Of a DNA stretch of 64,000 nucleotides, positions 11,173-22,923 are shown piece by piece. The number at the start of each line of letters is the position of its first letter. The stretch's first letter is position 1. The position numbers were made by a program, and so were the translations under genes. The notes beneath the pieces were generated by a model that saw only the letters and a program-made list of their open reading frames with translations, was not told where the DNA came from and did no database searches. Origin of the DNA: Calonectria ilicicola (lineage: Eukaryota; Ascomycota; Sordariomycetes; Hypocreales; Nectriaceae); the NCBI GenBank assembly GCA_020809705.1, contig CP085831.1, positions 1,736,001-1,800,000 on the forward strand, read 5' to 3'.

Positions 11173-12384
11173 TTAGATTCCACTCCCACTAGTCAACGTC
11201 AAAGTTGCACTAGTATCCGTGGAAGATGTCTGGAATCCATTACGAGCGTCTGGAAATATATCGCAATACATTCCCCAATATACCATATAGGTAGCGGGCC
11301 GGGAGCATAGGCGGCGGCCTGGCAGGGACGTGAGCTCTGCTGGCAGATGGTACAACACTCATAAGCGCTTGATGCTTCAAAAGTGTCCATGTTATCGCCA
11401 AAGCTTATATAGGTAATAGAATGCCCTCCATTTGCCGAACTGAGCAAGTTTCTGGAGCTACAATCTTCATATACTGACGTTGAGGTCTCTACAGTGAGGA
11501 CAGTAGCCACATTCTTCGTTAGTGCCGCGCCCGCCACAAAACCAACATATCTCAAGCTTACTAGTTGTTGTTGTGGTAGTAGTAGAGGTTACTTTGGACG
11601 TAGCTACCAGTGTAACATCTGTTGAAACTGCCACAGTTTTGGTGGGGCTGCTAGGGTACTCGATTTTGGTGATGGTTTTTGTTACTGTCAAGGTGACGGA
11701 TTTCGTTTTGGGGGCTAGCGTCACAGTGTATACTCCCGCTTTCGTGGCGGTGGTCTGCGTCACGGTCTTGGTGACGTCCCGGACACAATTGACGGACTGG
11801 GGGTATTGCTCGGGAGACGTCTTGGGGCTGAATGACTCGCCTCGATATCGCAAATCGATGGCATTGTTAGGCCGGCTATTCCTCTTGCTGTTTGTGATAC
11901 TGTCGGATCCGGACGGACCATAGTTGATCGAGGAGAGGCGTAAAGTCAGCGGGTGCTGGAATTGTACTTATGAAGGTGCTGGTAGAATGCTCGGTGGAGG
12001 TGACGGTATCAGTAAAGACGGAAGTTTGAGTGGTCGTGCTCTGATGGGTTTCTGATCGATATTAACAACTGCGTTGATAAACCGGAGTCAATGCGAGAGT
12101 GTCTTACTGGTCACAGTCCTTGCGGCGGTTTTGCATTTTGCCCGCCACCTTGGTTCGGGTGATAGTTGAAGTCTTTTTTACAGTGATAGTCCTTGGGTCG
12201 GGTATGATGGTAGTCTCCTTTGATTTGCAGATCTTTTCGGTGACTGTGTGAGTCTCGGTGGTGGTACGATACTTGAAATTGCTGATAGATTTGGGCCCCA
12301 ATGAAGTCTAGCAGATCACTGCTGCACGGGCTCCAAGTACCTCAATTCCCAGAGCAAGGGTAAGGAGCACGTTGGTGAAACCAT
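11173..12384 (-). pseudogene. decayed cell-surface / adhesin-like protein gene
   Basis: On the minus strand a gene-like order can be read only by switching frames. First comes a signal-peptide-like hydrophobic stretch (about 12375-12312), then an in-frame TAG (about 12309). Next is a Thr-rich region with TTETHTVTEK and TVKKTSTIT motifs, and an intron-like GTAAGA...CAG. A frameshift falls near 11935, before a second VTKTVTQTT-type repeat region with TSTTTTTTTSK. A further frameshift near 11560 precedes a cysteine-bearing apple/PAN-like module (AYECCTICQQSS...CQAAAYAPG). A last shift near 11295 precedes the tail FQTSSTDTSATLTLTSGSG. The design is that of fungal secreted wall proteins: signal, Thr-Val-rich stalk and a small Cys module. 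At least three frameshifts and one stop make a functional product unlikely. The plus-strand ORF over the Thr tract is its shadow. Confidence 0.65.
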
Positions 12385-13725
12385 GTTGAATTAATGGACC
12401 CCGCCTTTAGCACAGGGCTGGAAGAAGGTGAGGAAATGTCATTCAAGGGGAGTGATGGGATTTCGAGAAAAAGACTAGCTGTAGGCAACGATGCGATCAA
12501 GTTATTTCCGTGCTGGATGTTGAAGTGTTGCCAGGGGTAAACCGCATAATTCGGTCTAGAACAAATAGTGGTGAATAACGTGTATGATATGTGGGTCGTC
12601 GCGGCCAATGGCTTGTGAACTATTAATCCTATGCGTTAAAACCATTGCATTTTCAGCCACTCTAACTTCTTCTTGATACTAGCATACAGGCGAACTGGCG
12701 TGGTAGTTAATCTCATTTGCACTAAACGGCCCCAAAACAATTCCACCCATCGCTTTTAGCCAAATCGAAGTGCGAGAGCATTTGATGACTACCAACAATA
12801 AAAAGACATAAATCCAACCCCAAATGGCTTCAAGGGCGGAGATCGGGGGATGATGAACCCGTCTAATATGAAGATGCTGCTGAAGTCAGATAAAAGGTGG
12901 TCGTGATTTTTTTTTCTTTTCTTTTTTTAAAGAAAAAAAAAAAGCCCCAGTTCTTCTACGCGTGAATGCACGTCGTGATAGCATTAAGGAGTCGGTCCAA
13001 AATAGTCATAGTTAGCGATGTAGCAATTTTACCTTTAGTTACATTTCCTCGCACTAGATAGACATGATCGAAGCGCCCGCGGCATATCGCATTCATCACA
13101 TTATGGTCAAGTAGAGCAATGTTTCGACTATTTAACCTAGATACCTCCGGTTTATCTAATGTAAGAGATACCCAAATATTTCCCCGACTTCGAAATGACC
13201 AGGGACTCAAGACAATTTGACTCCTTATGTAACATCTGTCTTATCCAAGCTTCTACTAGCACTATAGTTCAACTCCCGAGTAGGTTAGCCTAGCTTGTAA
13301 CAGTAAGTATATCTAAGTAATTAATATCTAATTCCTCTAGATTTCACAAAAGTATCTTATTATATAGAGCTTGTGCCTTGTCTTTTTGATCTACTTTATA
13401 AAGTAAGAATGTGAGATGAATCATGCGGTTGATAGTATCCTGGTGTCTCTTGCGGGACGAAGCCCTCAACATATGTTCAAATAAACCTACAAGGACAGAA
13501 TTGATACTTGTGCAATAAATATATATAATATATACAATTCAAACACTCCGAGCAGTTTAATGCTGATGTGACAGGCCAGCTCTAATCTCGCTTGGGTTAT
13601 GACTATGTCTAAAGAACAAAAAGTTTTTTTTTCCTTTTTCCTTTCTAAATCAAAGATAAACAAGTTATAACGTCCGAATCACAAGATGATCCATATTGTA
13701 GGGCCGAAGCGTGCATTCGAAGCCT
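12385..13725. other. intergenic, AT-rich
   Basis: No gene is seen. At 12907-12943 a T-rich run is followed by an A-rich run (T-tract, TTTAAA, A-tract) that could fold back on itself. The rest is AT-rich with scattered stops in all frames. Confidence 0.5.
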
Positions 13726-14126
13726 TTATTTGGTGCAGCGGACGGAGTTGATCTGGTCGTTGAATTCGCCGTTGCGGAGGTTACCATCCTCGCCGTTGAC
13801 CGGTCCGATGACAGCGGCGAAGCAGTTGTTGTTACTAGCTCGAGTCAGTATAATTTTAAGAAACCAAATTGTATGACATACTCGTAGAAGGTGCAGGTAA
13901 GACCATTGGTGCGATAAGAGCTAGCCCAATCCTTTCGCTGGAGATTGTCTGTTCTTTGTTAGTGTTTCTTCTTCATTTAGAAATCGAGGTCAGTCTTACA
14001 GCAGTTGTTATCACCAGCAATGCTCTCACAGCCGCCACCAAGGTTGGAATCACCGCAAACCTCAGCCTGACCGGCGACGTACTGCGCAAGGGCAGCAGCA
14101 ACAACGAAGAGAGACTTGCAGTACAT
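13726..14126 (-). CDS. small secreted cysteine-rich protein (100 aa)
   Basis: Minus-strand exons 14126-14000, 13948-13882 and 13834-13726 encode 100 aa. A signal peptide (about 1-19, MYCKSLFVVAAALAQYVAG) is followed by an 80-residue mature protein with six cysteines at 24, 33, 42, 61, 69 and 98. That count fits three disulfides. Both introns have standard ends (GTAAGA...CAG and GTATGT...TAG) and phases agree. A TATATA box lies about 130 bases upstream of the start. No known family is recognised. Size, secretion signal and cysteine count are those of effector or antimicrobial-type fungal proteins, which is an inference from form only. Confidence 0.82.
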
Positions 14127-17100
14127 TTTGAATAAGGTGAAAGTTGGTTAAAAGAGAAAATGGTCAAGATGCTGAGATTCCTAAGAAGCTGATTGTTGAG
14201 ATTGAGTGATTGATGTTGGATACAATTTGTGAAGAGCAGAGGCCCGTCCTTATATAGAAGAAATCCAGCACTGAACCTCTGCATGTTCAACAGCTCCTAT
14301 CATAGAATGGAGACTTGCCTGCATCGATGCCAACCAACGCACGGAGCATCTCGCCTCGCATTTTGGGTTTGCCCCGTGGGCCTACATGGTTTGCACGGCT
14401 AACCCCAACCCAAAACCGAAACCGAGCTTCGCAAAGGCATTTTGGGAAAGACTATTGTCTTCGGGCTTTAACAATTTGATTAATTCAATGAATGCGATGT
14501 GGCATCAATATGATCGTGACCATCAAGGAGTCATTTTGTGGGACTTAGAACTTGGCGTTCTCTTCTGAAGAAGCCCAACGTCAAACCAAGAAGACGCAGA
14601 CGTCAAAGCAATCTTACACTTTTTGGTTCGGTTCAATTAAAATACAAAATCAAAACATCTGTAATCCTTCTTGTATAGAACCTGGGAAATATGTAGGGCG
14701 ATTACTAGCTATGGAGGCTATTAGCCTGCTGCTGGTGAAGAAACCGTTGCTTGTTCACTTATTCGTCATAATCTAAGGTGGTGGTGGATGTCGAGGTTAC
14801 GAACCGGAATACCCCTTTGAGTGAGAGTATTTAAGAAAAGCTTTGAGAATTGAGGTCACTATTCACAGTCTTAGAATCGCAAATGAGATGATAGCAGGAT
14901 CGTCAAGACTGGACTGACTACCAGGGCTCTATGGATAAAAACTAACCATATAATGAAAATAAAAAACGACACTTGATTATACTCAGATTGAGCTTTCCTC
15001 GAGTTATTGGTGCTCGTATTGGTGGAAAGCTTCTTCTAACAGTAGACTAATGGCGGTGTTGGCAAACCAGGTTTCAGCTGAGGGTCAGTCTTTCGTAGCA
15101 GTGGTCAATGATTTCCCCACAAAACTGACATAGTAAAAGGTTTAAAGACAGCCATTTTTCAGGCTTTCTGTATGTTCTTCGGTTTCGTGACGGCTGGCAT
15201 TGCTTGAATTGTGGATCATTTGGGTCCATTGGTCGTATTAACCGGTTCGGTTGTGGTTATTTTACCACTTCGGTTACGCTTATGTGACCGAGGATTGATA
15301 TTTGCCGCAACAGGTCATGCAGAGGCCAGAAATTTCACCTCAGAACTCTTTTCTTTTGTCTTTCTTCCTCCTTAATATCAAAATCTATACTCAACATAGG
15401 CTAGCCTAAGATTTAGACCCATAATTGCTCTCCTAAATTTGAAGCTATCACTCACCCAAGTATTAAATAGGGACTCCTCAAACAAGTAGGATAGCAATTG
15501 CAATAACTCTTGGAGTGGCTGTTAGAGCAGCTATTGGAGCGGCTGTTAGAGCTAGCTAGGCATTTATTGTACGCATTCAACGCGATTACACGTTACGCGA
15601 CATTAAGAAAAGATTAAAGTTTTAATATGGAGCTACTGATACGAGGGTCTTTTTCGGACTATTGATGTTCCTGCTATTATTGCACCAAATACCAATTCTC
15701 ATTTGACCAATGCAAGTGAATTAGAGTTGCCGATCAATATATAACCATATTTTCTTTTTATCTGAAGGATAATTTTGTTTACAACCAAGGACAGTGTGCT
15801 ACACTTACAAATGAGGCACGCATGTTCCTTTTGGTCATTAATATTCGGCTATGTTGCATCAGAGAGCCAATGCGACTTTTACCCTTACTTCTAATATTAG
15901 TGGTATAAGACAATGGGGCTTAGAAGGAATTGTGGCGATGCATGTATCGAGTTGATCAAAATAAGCATTGTTGGTATCGTGATGTAATTCATGCGGTGTG
16001 TCAATTGATGATCTTGCCTAATTCAGCCGCCAGGAGCCGATGATTACCTGTTGAGCAAAGCTCACCTGACCGCCTCAAAAGGACCTCTTTAGCATTAAAC
16101 GGATCCTAGTCAACCGAAACCCGAAACTTTCTATCCGCTTATCTGTGCCCCGCGTACTTGCGGGCAAGGGTCCCGTCTAGGTACCCCTGTTCATTATCCG
16201 ACTTTCCGCGTATCCCTCCTGAATGAGCCATGAAACCCAAATGCACATCTAATGCAGGTTTAGCACTTGGTACTCCTAGAATAACCTGTCTTGTGATCCT
16301 ATAGACACGAATTTCATGACAGTAAATAGCGCATGGGCAGACTCGCTTAGGTTGTAGGAACGCCCAGTTAGTATTGCAGCGTGACAAAGCGGACACAACG
16401 TGGCAACATGGCAATGAACGCAAAGGGCTGCAATTAATGTCCTCTGTCCACCCCTGGAGATATCCATTGATTTTTCATGCCTGCCATCTTTATTAAGATT
16501 ACTCATATTTTCTGTGGTTTCTCCTCTCATCGTACGTTTTCGACACAGTCACAAAACAATGAAACACGGGTCGCAGCTCCAGAGCACGCTGTGCCGCCTC
16601 TGCATATTATCATGGCTAAACAGCATAAATATCATGGACAGTTTTTAAGTTTGCAAGAAACATTTAATTGATACCGCTGTTCGTAAATCCGGCCACAGAG
16701 GCCGGAAAAGTATGTAACCGATAAAACTCAGATTGAGGCAGGAGAGTCAAGGAGGCTTAGAGTAACAAACCCGAACAGTTTTTTAGGGCTTTCTCGAGCC
16801 TACAAGGGTGAAGAAATGATTCAAGCCACTGAGAAACCTATTTTTCCGGCTCGGTATTTCTTTGGTTCATTTTTGGAGGGACCTGTAGTGTTTTCTTAAT
16901 AGCTATCGACGCTGGCATTGACATTTGGCTGTGCTTGGGTTAATCGTTAGCCCTACCCTAGAGATTTGAGGCTATCACCAAAATTGCTCTGCTGTGGGGG
17001 AGGCTGTCGACGGGATTGAGTTTCAATCCTTGTCGCATCATTGTAGCGGTACTGGCAGACATGAGAGTATTTCACAACCACTCAACGGAGGAATAATATC

Positions 17101-18161
17101 TGTTGAGCCAAGATTGTGTGTAAAAGATGCATTATTATTGTGCTCACTTTTTTTCTTTTTTACCTATACAAATAGGTAGTCACCTAGCAAGGCTGTTGAA
17201 CTCAATACACCAAGTAAAACTTGCAATGCAAATCTAAACTAGAAAGCTACCAACCGTTGTGATAACCGTGCTCACTTTTTATAGTATAAAGTAGGCTCAA
17301 GAATATTAAATCATATAATTTAATTATTTTAAGATTTAATGCTGATTTTGATTATCTAAAGTACTTCCAAGTGTGCACATTCTATTATATTGCGCCCAAC
17401 ACAGTGCTATTTGTAATTTAAGTGAATACAAATGCCTACCGTAGATTACCAAAGTATAGCCCGCGCACGCAGTAAAGCTCAAAGGCTGGCATTGATGAAC
17501 AAAACCGTTCTTTGTTGTCAGTCACGCGTGTGCATCCAGTTGATGTCCCTTGACAAAAAGTGGCTGTCCGTGCTTATGCATGGCCAAGAGTTGCCACCGT
17601 TGCTCGCAAGAGCAGGCACCCTTTGAAGCAAAGGGCAGATTCAATACTAATCAATCAAAGAAACAGTGTTTAAATACTAGATCTATCAAGTATCCAAATG
17701 CATATCAATCTGTGTTGGCAGCGATTTTTCGATTTGTAGAACGGTGGTGACATCGTTGAACGAAAGAGTGGGAGTGGGTGCAAGGGCGAGAGCGATGTGG
17801 CAGGAAAGATGACAGAGAACAAAGACAAATGGTGCTTATGATGAAATAGGTTGATGCCGGAAAAGTTATAGGATCAGTGGCGCGTGCGCATCGAGATTAT
17901 CTTGCAGCCCTGAGAGTAGTAATGACCATTTTGGGTGGTGAGGGGATTCGCCCAACGAGTTGTGTGGGTGCTGAATCACGTCAACACCATCTACTGGCTC
18001 ATATTGTAAGCTTCAATCGATTTCATCGAATGGCTTGGCTCTCCTTCTCAAAGTATAAAACATCGTCTTGTCTCCCGCATTGCCCAGTGGTACGCATTTT
18101 CTTCGCTTAATTACAATTTATGCTTCTATCTCAACCATCGCGCTTGTGGAATACCTTCACA
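14127..18161. other. long gene-free interval
   Basis: About 4 kb lack a supportable gene. Frames are broken every few tens of codons. Around 15510-15560 there is a short imperfect duplication (GGCTGTTAGAGC, GCGGCTGTTAGAGC). I see no terminal repeats, tRNA or transposase motif. It is probably decayed or repeat-derived DNA, but the origin cannot be read by eye. Confidence 0.45.
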
Positions 18162-19351
18162 ATGACTAGCTCGGCTGTAAAGGTAAACCAAGGCTCTATT
18201 CTTGCTTATTCAAATAAGGAAAAAATCCAATCATGTGTTCTTTAGCCGAAGATCGACCCTTTTCTCACTGATAAACAAATAATTGCAACCTTCGATCCTC
18301 TCGAAAACAAATTCCATCAATGGTTGAGTCTGAGATGACCAAAGATAAATTCTTCTACGGCCGGCGCAATTATATAGAAGATCGAGAAGTCCAAATGAAG
18401 TATTCCGATGAAGAGAATGTAGTGGAGAAATGGAATAACTTCCTAGACAAATGGGCGTCCCGCGAATTGAACAGGTTACAAATCAAGATGCCACTCGCCA
18501 GGTTCCTAAACCTCATCAGCTCCACATCTTGCAAGAATCAAGACGAACTAGATGAAACCATTTTTAGCCTGACTCACAATAATTTCCCTGATCTCCGCCT
18601 CGGAGAAAGCAATTTTGGTGGAGTCTTAACAAGCTATGCAGTTCAAATTGCGCACCTTTTTCTTCATCCGGATATGCCCAATGATGATATGAAAAGTGCG
18701 GATATCTTGGGCAATCAAGTGATGGCTCTTGACTTGAATCAGGAATTCTCTAATTTTGCATTGCAACCTTCGCAAAGCCAGCGCTCAATAGCAGATTTGC
18801 CTACTTCCATGCGAAACGCACACTATACCGACTTTCTTGACGACCCCTTTTGCTTTTTCTAGATCGGTATTTTAGTATCATGCCCTTACGAAACCGTTCT
18901 CGAATTATCCAAAATGACAAGTGAAGATATTTTCGAAGCCTTGATTTGTTCCAGTGATCAAGTATACAATGAAGAGCCTGACTGGGAGAAAACTGGATAC
19001 GGGCTTGTTGTCAGGCTCGATGAAGGGGGTCACCCGTCCGGCCCAGTCTACGTTGTATACAACTTTTGGGCGTGCCAATCCGCCCATGTTGATTATAGTC
19101 GGGTTGATTTTTCCTGGAAAGAGGCTGAATGGAAAGATGCGGATGGCACAGAGCTGCCAAACATTCGATGTTTGTACCCCAACTGCAAAGAAAAGTTTTT
19201 CATGGCCAAGATCGTAAACAGGCTTGAAGAATCGAAGGAAGCAGTCGCTTTTAATTTCGAGATTGTGAAGGACGAACGATGCTCGCTTATCTCGGTTAAA
19301 AAATCTGGCCCTAAACAAATCATCATCCCTCAAATCACGAAGCAGTCTTAG
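18162..19351 (+). pseudogene. interrupted gene, hypothetical protein
   Basis: A start at 18162 (MTSSAVK), a GTAAAC...TTTAG intron (18183-18246) and an exon reading PKIDPFLTDKQIIATFDPL lead to a frame that stops at about 18334. One base off, the frame opens as MTKDKFFYGRRNY and runs 180 codons to a TAG at 18860-18862. The same frame then continues without interruption to 19351 (ILVSCPYETVLELS..., MTSEDIFEALICSS...). So one frameshift and one in-frame stop separate three coding-looking parts. Alternatively, the TAG could be the acceptor of an intron 18719-18862 (weak donor GTGATG, pyrimidine-rich end, phase 0 on both sides), leaving only the frameshift. I do not recognise the protein; it is acidic and soluble-looking, with a CLYPNC pair near the end. 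Confidence 0.45.
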
Positions 19352-20386
19352 CACTGACTGATTATGTCAACATGGATTTGAGACTTGCTTCCGACATTGG
19401 TTTCAAGGGCCCGCATTTATTCTTTTTCCGATTATTCAAAAACTCGGGGGCAGAAGAGAGAACTGTTAGCGAGTCACCGTGGAAGTCAAATACAGTAAAA
19501 GCTCACGAATTTCGGCACGAATGAAGTTCTATGGCGAGTTAAAAGCATTGATATCATTTATGCCAAACTATAATATGAAATGGCCTAAATTTGTGTTTAT
19601 AGCGACTAAATATAACCGCCGGATTGTGAGGAGGCCCGCAGTGCTAACTACTTTAAGTTAAATGCTCTCGGTCTCGGGTTCATATGAGGATGAATGGATT
19701 TTGTGGGCTTTTACGCCACATCTAACCCTCTCGCCACCACAATGTCATCCATGGAAACCTAGCACGACAAAAGACGATGGGACATACTGCTGCGAGCAAA
19801 TCACACACTATCGGATGTTTCGGGAGCCAAGAAGGACCCTTGCTACGCCACGGTCTGGACGAATCGATGGTCTATGAGCGGCTGAATGCGGGGCGGCGGG
19901 GAGACGAACCGAAGTTGGCAATGTGTCTCGTTGGGAGGTTCAGGTGGATGCGTAAGCGCACCAACGGCTCGCTAGTAAGACCGTGCACCACATTTATTGT
20001 TAAAATTTTTCAGTGTTTCAATGCAGTAGCCCGCGGGATCCGGATGCGATCATAAACCCGAGCGGCCGTCCATCCACGATTAGGTTCAGCGGCTAGGGCT
20101 CAGCTCATCAGGAAGCCCGCAAACGAGAGGCCCTCTATCCGTACGAATGAGAGTTTAAATGTGAGGTGACTTGGTGCACGCGAGCCCGCTAGCGAGCGCC
20201 ATCACGCTTTACTTTTAGCTTTGCCTGCACGAGTTCAAGAATAAAGGGCTACCTAACCTCCCTCCCGGAGAGTCACCTGTAAAGTCCACAGAGGGTACTT
20301 GCCCCTCTGTTCAAACTCGCCAGTGTATGAGTTCCGTAAGTTGAATTGGATGCTAAGCAACTCCCCACAGGGAAAGACAAACCGAG
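19352..20386. other. intergenic
   Basis: There is no supportable gene. The segment is more GC-rich after 19700, with many CG dinucleotides. This is the upstream region of the F-box-like gene. Confidence 0.5.
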
Positions 20387-21847
20387 ATGCATCTTCCTGG
20401 GGAGATTAGGGATCAGGTTGCCTCACAGCTTGTGTCCTTTATCTTCGACCCCGACTTCAAGTGCTTCTTTGATAATTACTACCGGGATCACACCGATGGC
20501 CGAAAAAAGTTTTTGCAGCTACAATGGAACCCATTTTTCAAGGTGTCCGCGTATCTTGGCGATTTGCTCGATCTACGATTAGTATCCCACGAATGGAATA
20601 CCACTGCGACACATGTGCTGCAGAAATATTGCTGGTGGCCATTCAACCTTGACAGCACGTTTTCTGTCGAGCGAGCTCTTACGTGTTGCGACTCGGGGTT
20701 TGGTGGTCAAATAAGAAAGCTAAAATTGACCGACATGCATCATGCATTTCCTTTCAAGAGCGCCTACGCACCTGATCACGCGCAGTCTTGGGTTATTGCG
20801 AGGAACGCCTGCACCTCTCATGAAATGCCAATACTAGAGCCAGACAGGGAACTTCCGCTTCGAGTTGAAAAATCCCAAGAGTATGATTTGCTGTGTAAGA
20901 CTCTTAACTACTTAGAAAACATCGATTCCTTCGAGATCTCTTTCCCCGGCGCTACCATGCCACTTGAGAGACAGGCAGACTGCTACGACACCCAGGCTCT
21001 AGACAAGACATTTGGTATTATTCAGCTTGCACTGAAATCGGATGCTTTTCAAAACCTCGTGGACCTCCGGGTGCAGATCCCGTGTACCCAACATACTCAG
21101 CATCTAGCTGACGCGATGACAAATGAGGCTCGCCGCCGGTTAAAGCATTTAAGCATCGAAATAATGGATATCACCGGCAAGGATACAGACTCAAGCTTTA
21201 CCCCCGATACTAGGAATTCGAATGATCTAGGAGTCCCTTACGTCGGTTCAATCCATGATGAAAATATTCCGCCCAGCAATTTACAAGTCGACTTCCCTAA
21301 TAAGGAATACCAGGGAGCCATGTGGGACTTCGTTGGATCATGCTCAAATCTCGAGTCCTTGAGTATTAAATGCACTCACCATCTTGACCTGGATCGCCTT
21401 GACTGGCAAAAGTCAAGCACTTCGAAGGGCTTGAAGGCTTTATATCTTGACAGAGTTTATACAAGCATCACCTCTATCACCAAGCTGTTAAATCCAGCAT
21501 CACCAGCCAAAACCTTGGCTGCGCTACAATGCATCAAGATGAAGGATATGAAATTACATGCAACTGGTGGAAATTGGACCGACTTGTTCAATTTCTTGCA
21601 AAGCAACTGTCCAGATCTTCTAGCAATGTTAGCTGATCAGCTTACGTATCATGAAACTCATGAGTACTTCATGCCAATTACTAGGCCAGGAGAGGATTTT
21701 AGTGCTGTTTGGTCTAAGAACACTGATGATTGGGACCAGTTACAATCATTGACCAGACACCTTATTGATAAGGTCGGAGGGATAGACCACTATCCGGAGC
21801 CCTGTTATGAATTTATTTTGGATGAGGAAGAGGAATTTCACTTATGA
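20387..21847 (+). CDS. F-box-like protein (486 aa)
   Basis: A single uninterrupted frame of 486 codons begins at the ATG in ACCGAGATGC. The N-terminus MHLPGEIRDQVASQLV, followed about 40 residues later by LGDLLDLRLVSHEWNTTATHVLQKYCW, is the bipartite pattern of fungal F-box domains: LPxEI, then LRLVSxxW. Here an unusual insertion (FDPDFKCFFDNYYRDHTDGRKK) lies between the two halves. The rest (about 100-480) has leucine-rich segments spaced irregularly (LKLTDM, LVDLRVQI, LKHLSIEIMD, LESLSIKC, LKALYLD, LQCIKMKDMKL), as in LRR-type F-box proteins of fungi. It would act as a substrate receptor of an SCF ubiquitin ligase if the F-box binds Skp1. The target is unknown. The tail is strongly acidic (DEEEEF). 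Confidence 0.75.
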   Translation: MHLPGEIRDQVASQLVSFIFDPDFKCFFDNYYRDHTDGRKKFLQLQWNPFFKVSAYLGDLLDLRLVSHEWNTTATHVLQKYCWWPFNLDSTFSVERALTCCDSGFGGQIRKLKLTDMHHAFPFKSAYAPDHAQSWVIARNACTSHEMPILEPDRELPLRVEKSQEYDLLCKTLNYLENIDSFEISFPGATMPLERQADCYDTQALDKTFGIIQLALKSDAFQNLVDLRVQIPCTQHTQHLADAMTNEARRRLKHLSIEIMDITGKDTDSSFTPDTRNSNDLGVPYVGSIHDENIPPSNLQVDFPNKEYQGAMWDFVGSCSNLESLSIKCTHHLDLDRLDWQKSSTSKGLKALYLDRVYTSITSITKLLNPASPAKTLAALQCIKMKDMKLHATGGNWTDLFNFLQSNCPDLLAMLADQLTYHETHEYFMPITRPGEDFSAVWSKNTDDWDQLQSLTRHLIDKVGGIDHYPEPCYEFILDEEEEFHL

Positions 21848-22923
21848 TAAAAGGAATAACATGTATTTCAAACGCCTAACATTATAGATACTATAGATTA
21901 ATCATTAATTGGTAGCCCGTTTCCTTCATGGCATCTTCTATCTCTTCAAAACGCCGGAGGTAGCGACCGCGACAAGACAAGCTTTATTAGGTTTAATCTT
22001 CTTTTATCCAAGAGGCAGAGATAAATGCCCAAAGCCAATAAAATTCCCTGTAGTATCCAATCCAAATGGTTGTTCATGCTGGTTATCTATTCGACGGGAT
22101 TCAGTGACTATTTCCAGGCTCTTGTTTTGGTAATGTACGCAGGTAAAATCCCCATATAGTCTCTATGAACCTAGACCAAATTGACAAGGGAGTAATCATA
22201 ATTACCCTCAGGATTACGGCCTCAATGTAATCATTCACCAGGCCGTGGGCAGTTAAATTCGAGCCTGCCTTGCGGCAAAAACACGATAAAAAGTCTATTG
22301 AATATGCTCCTCATCTAGAGCCTGAGAATCCTCGTGCAGAACTCTCACAACAGTATCCCTCGATCTCCGATTAAAATCTATTCCCGTTGTGTACCCAACT
22401 TTTTGGGCCTCTGCAAATTGCTAAGTGAAGCAACCCCTACATTTACAAATGAGTCAAAAATTTCGTAGCGCCATTGCCTTTAGGCCCAATACACTGTACT
22501 TCTCAGCAAGGGCATATACCATTGTGTGAAGGGCATAGAAATAGAATAGAAGCCTACCGAAAAAGTCTCCTGCACGAATTTTGTTAGATCTAAAATGCAA
22601 TAGACTTTCACTGAAAAACAAAATCACCTCATCAAAGTATCACCGTTCTGACATGATTCAATTCCCCGCATTCGCCATTTTCAGCGCTGACAGTCCCACT
22701 TGCGGTTGAATGTGACTTTCCATAGTTTGAAGCCCCGGGCTGTTTCTGTAGCTTTACGGTTGAATGTAATTTATTCCATGATTCGAGATGTAGCAAGTGT
22801 GAAGATCCGCACCTCCCGTTACATCCGTTAGCCGGCGAGACCAAAATATAAGTCCATAATCGTGAAGCTCGCAATTACAGGTATGGATAACAGCCACTAA
22901 GAAGACCTGTCCCGTAACATACG
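21848..22923. other. intergenic
   Basis: AT-rich, without a supportable gene. No repeat or RNA gene was recognised. Confidence 0.5.

Noticed and set aside
11522..11923. 133-codon plus-strand frame with Val/Thr-rich composition
   Set aside because: It is the antisense shadow of the Thr-rich tract of the decayed adhesin-like gene.
15500..15565. Short duplicated GGCTGTTAGAGC units as a possible mobile-element end
   Set aside because: Only two or three partial copies and no inverted partner or target duplication.
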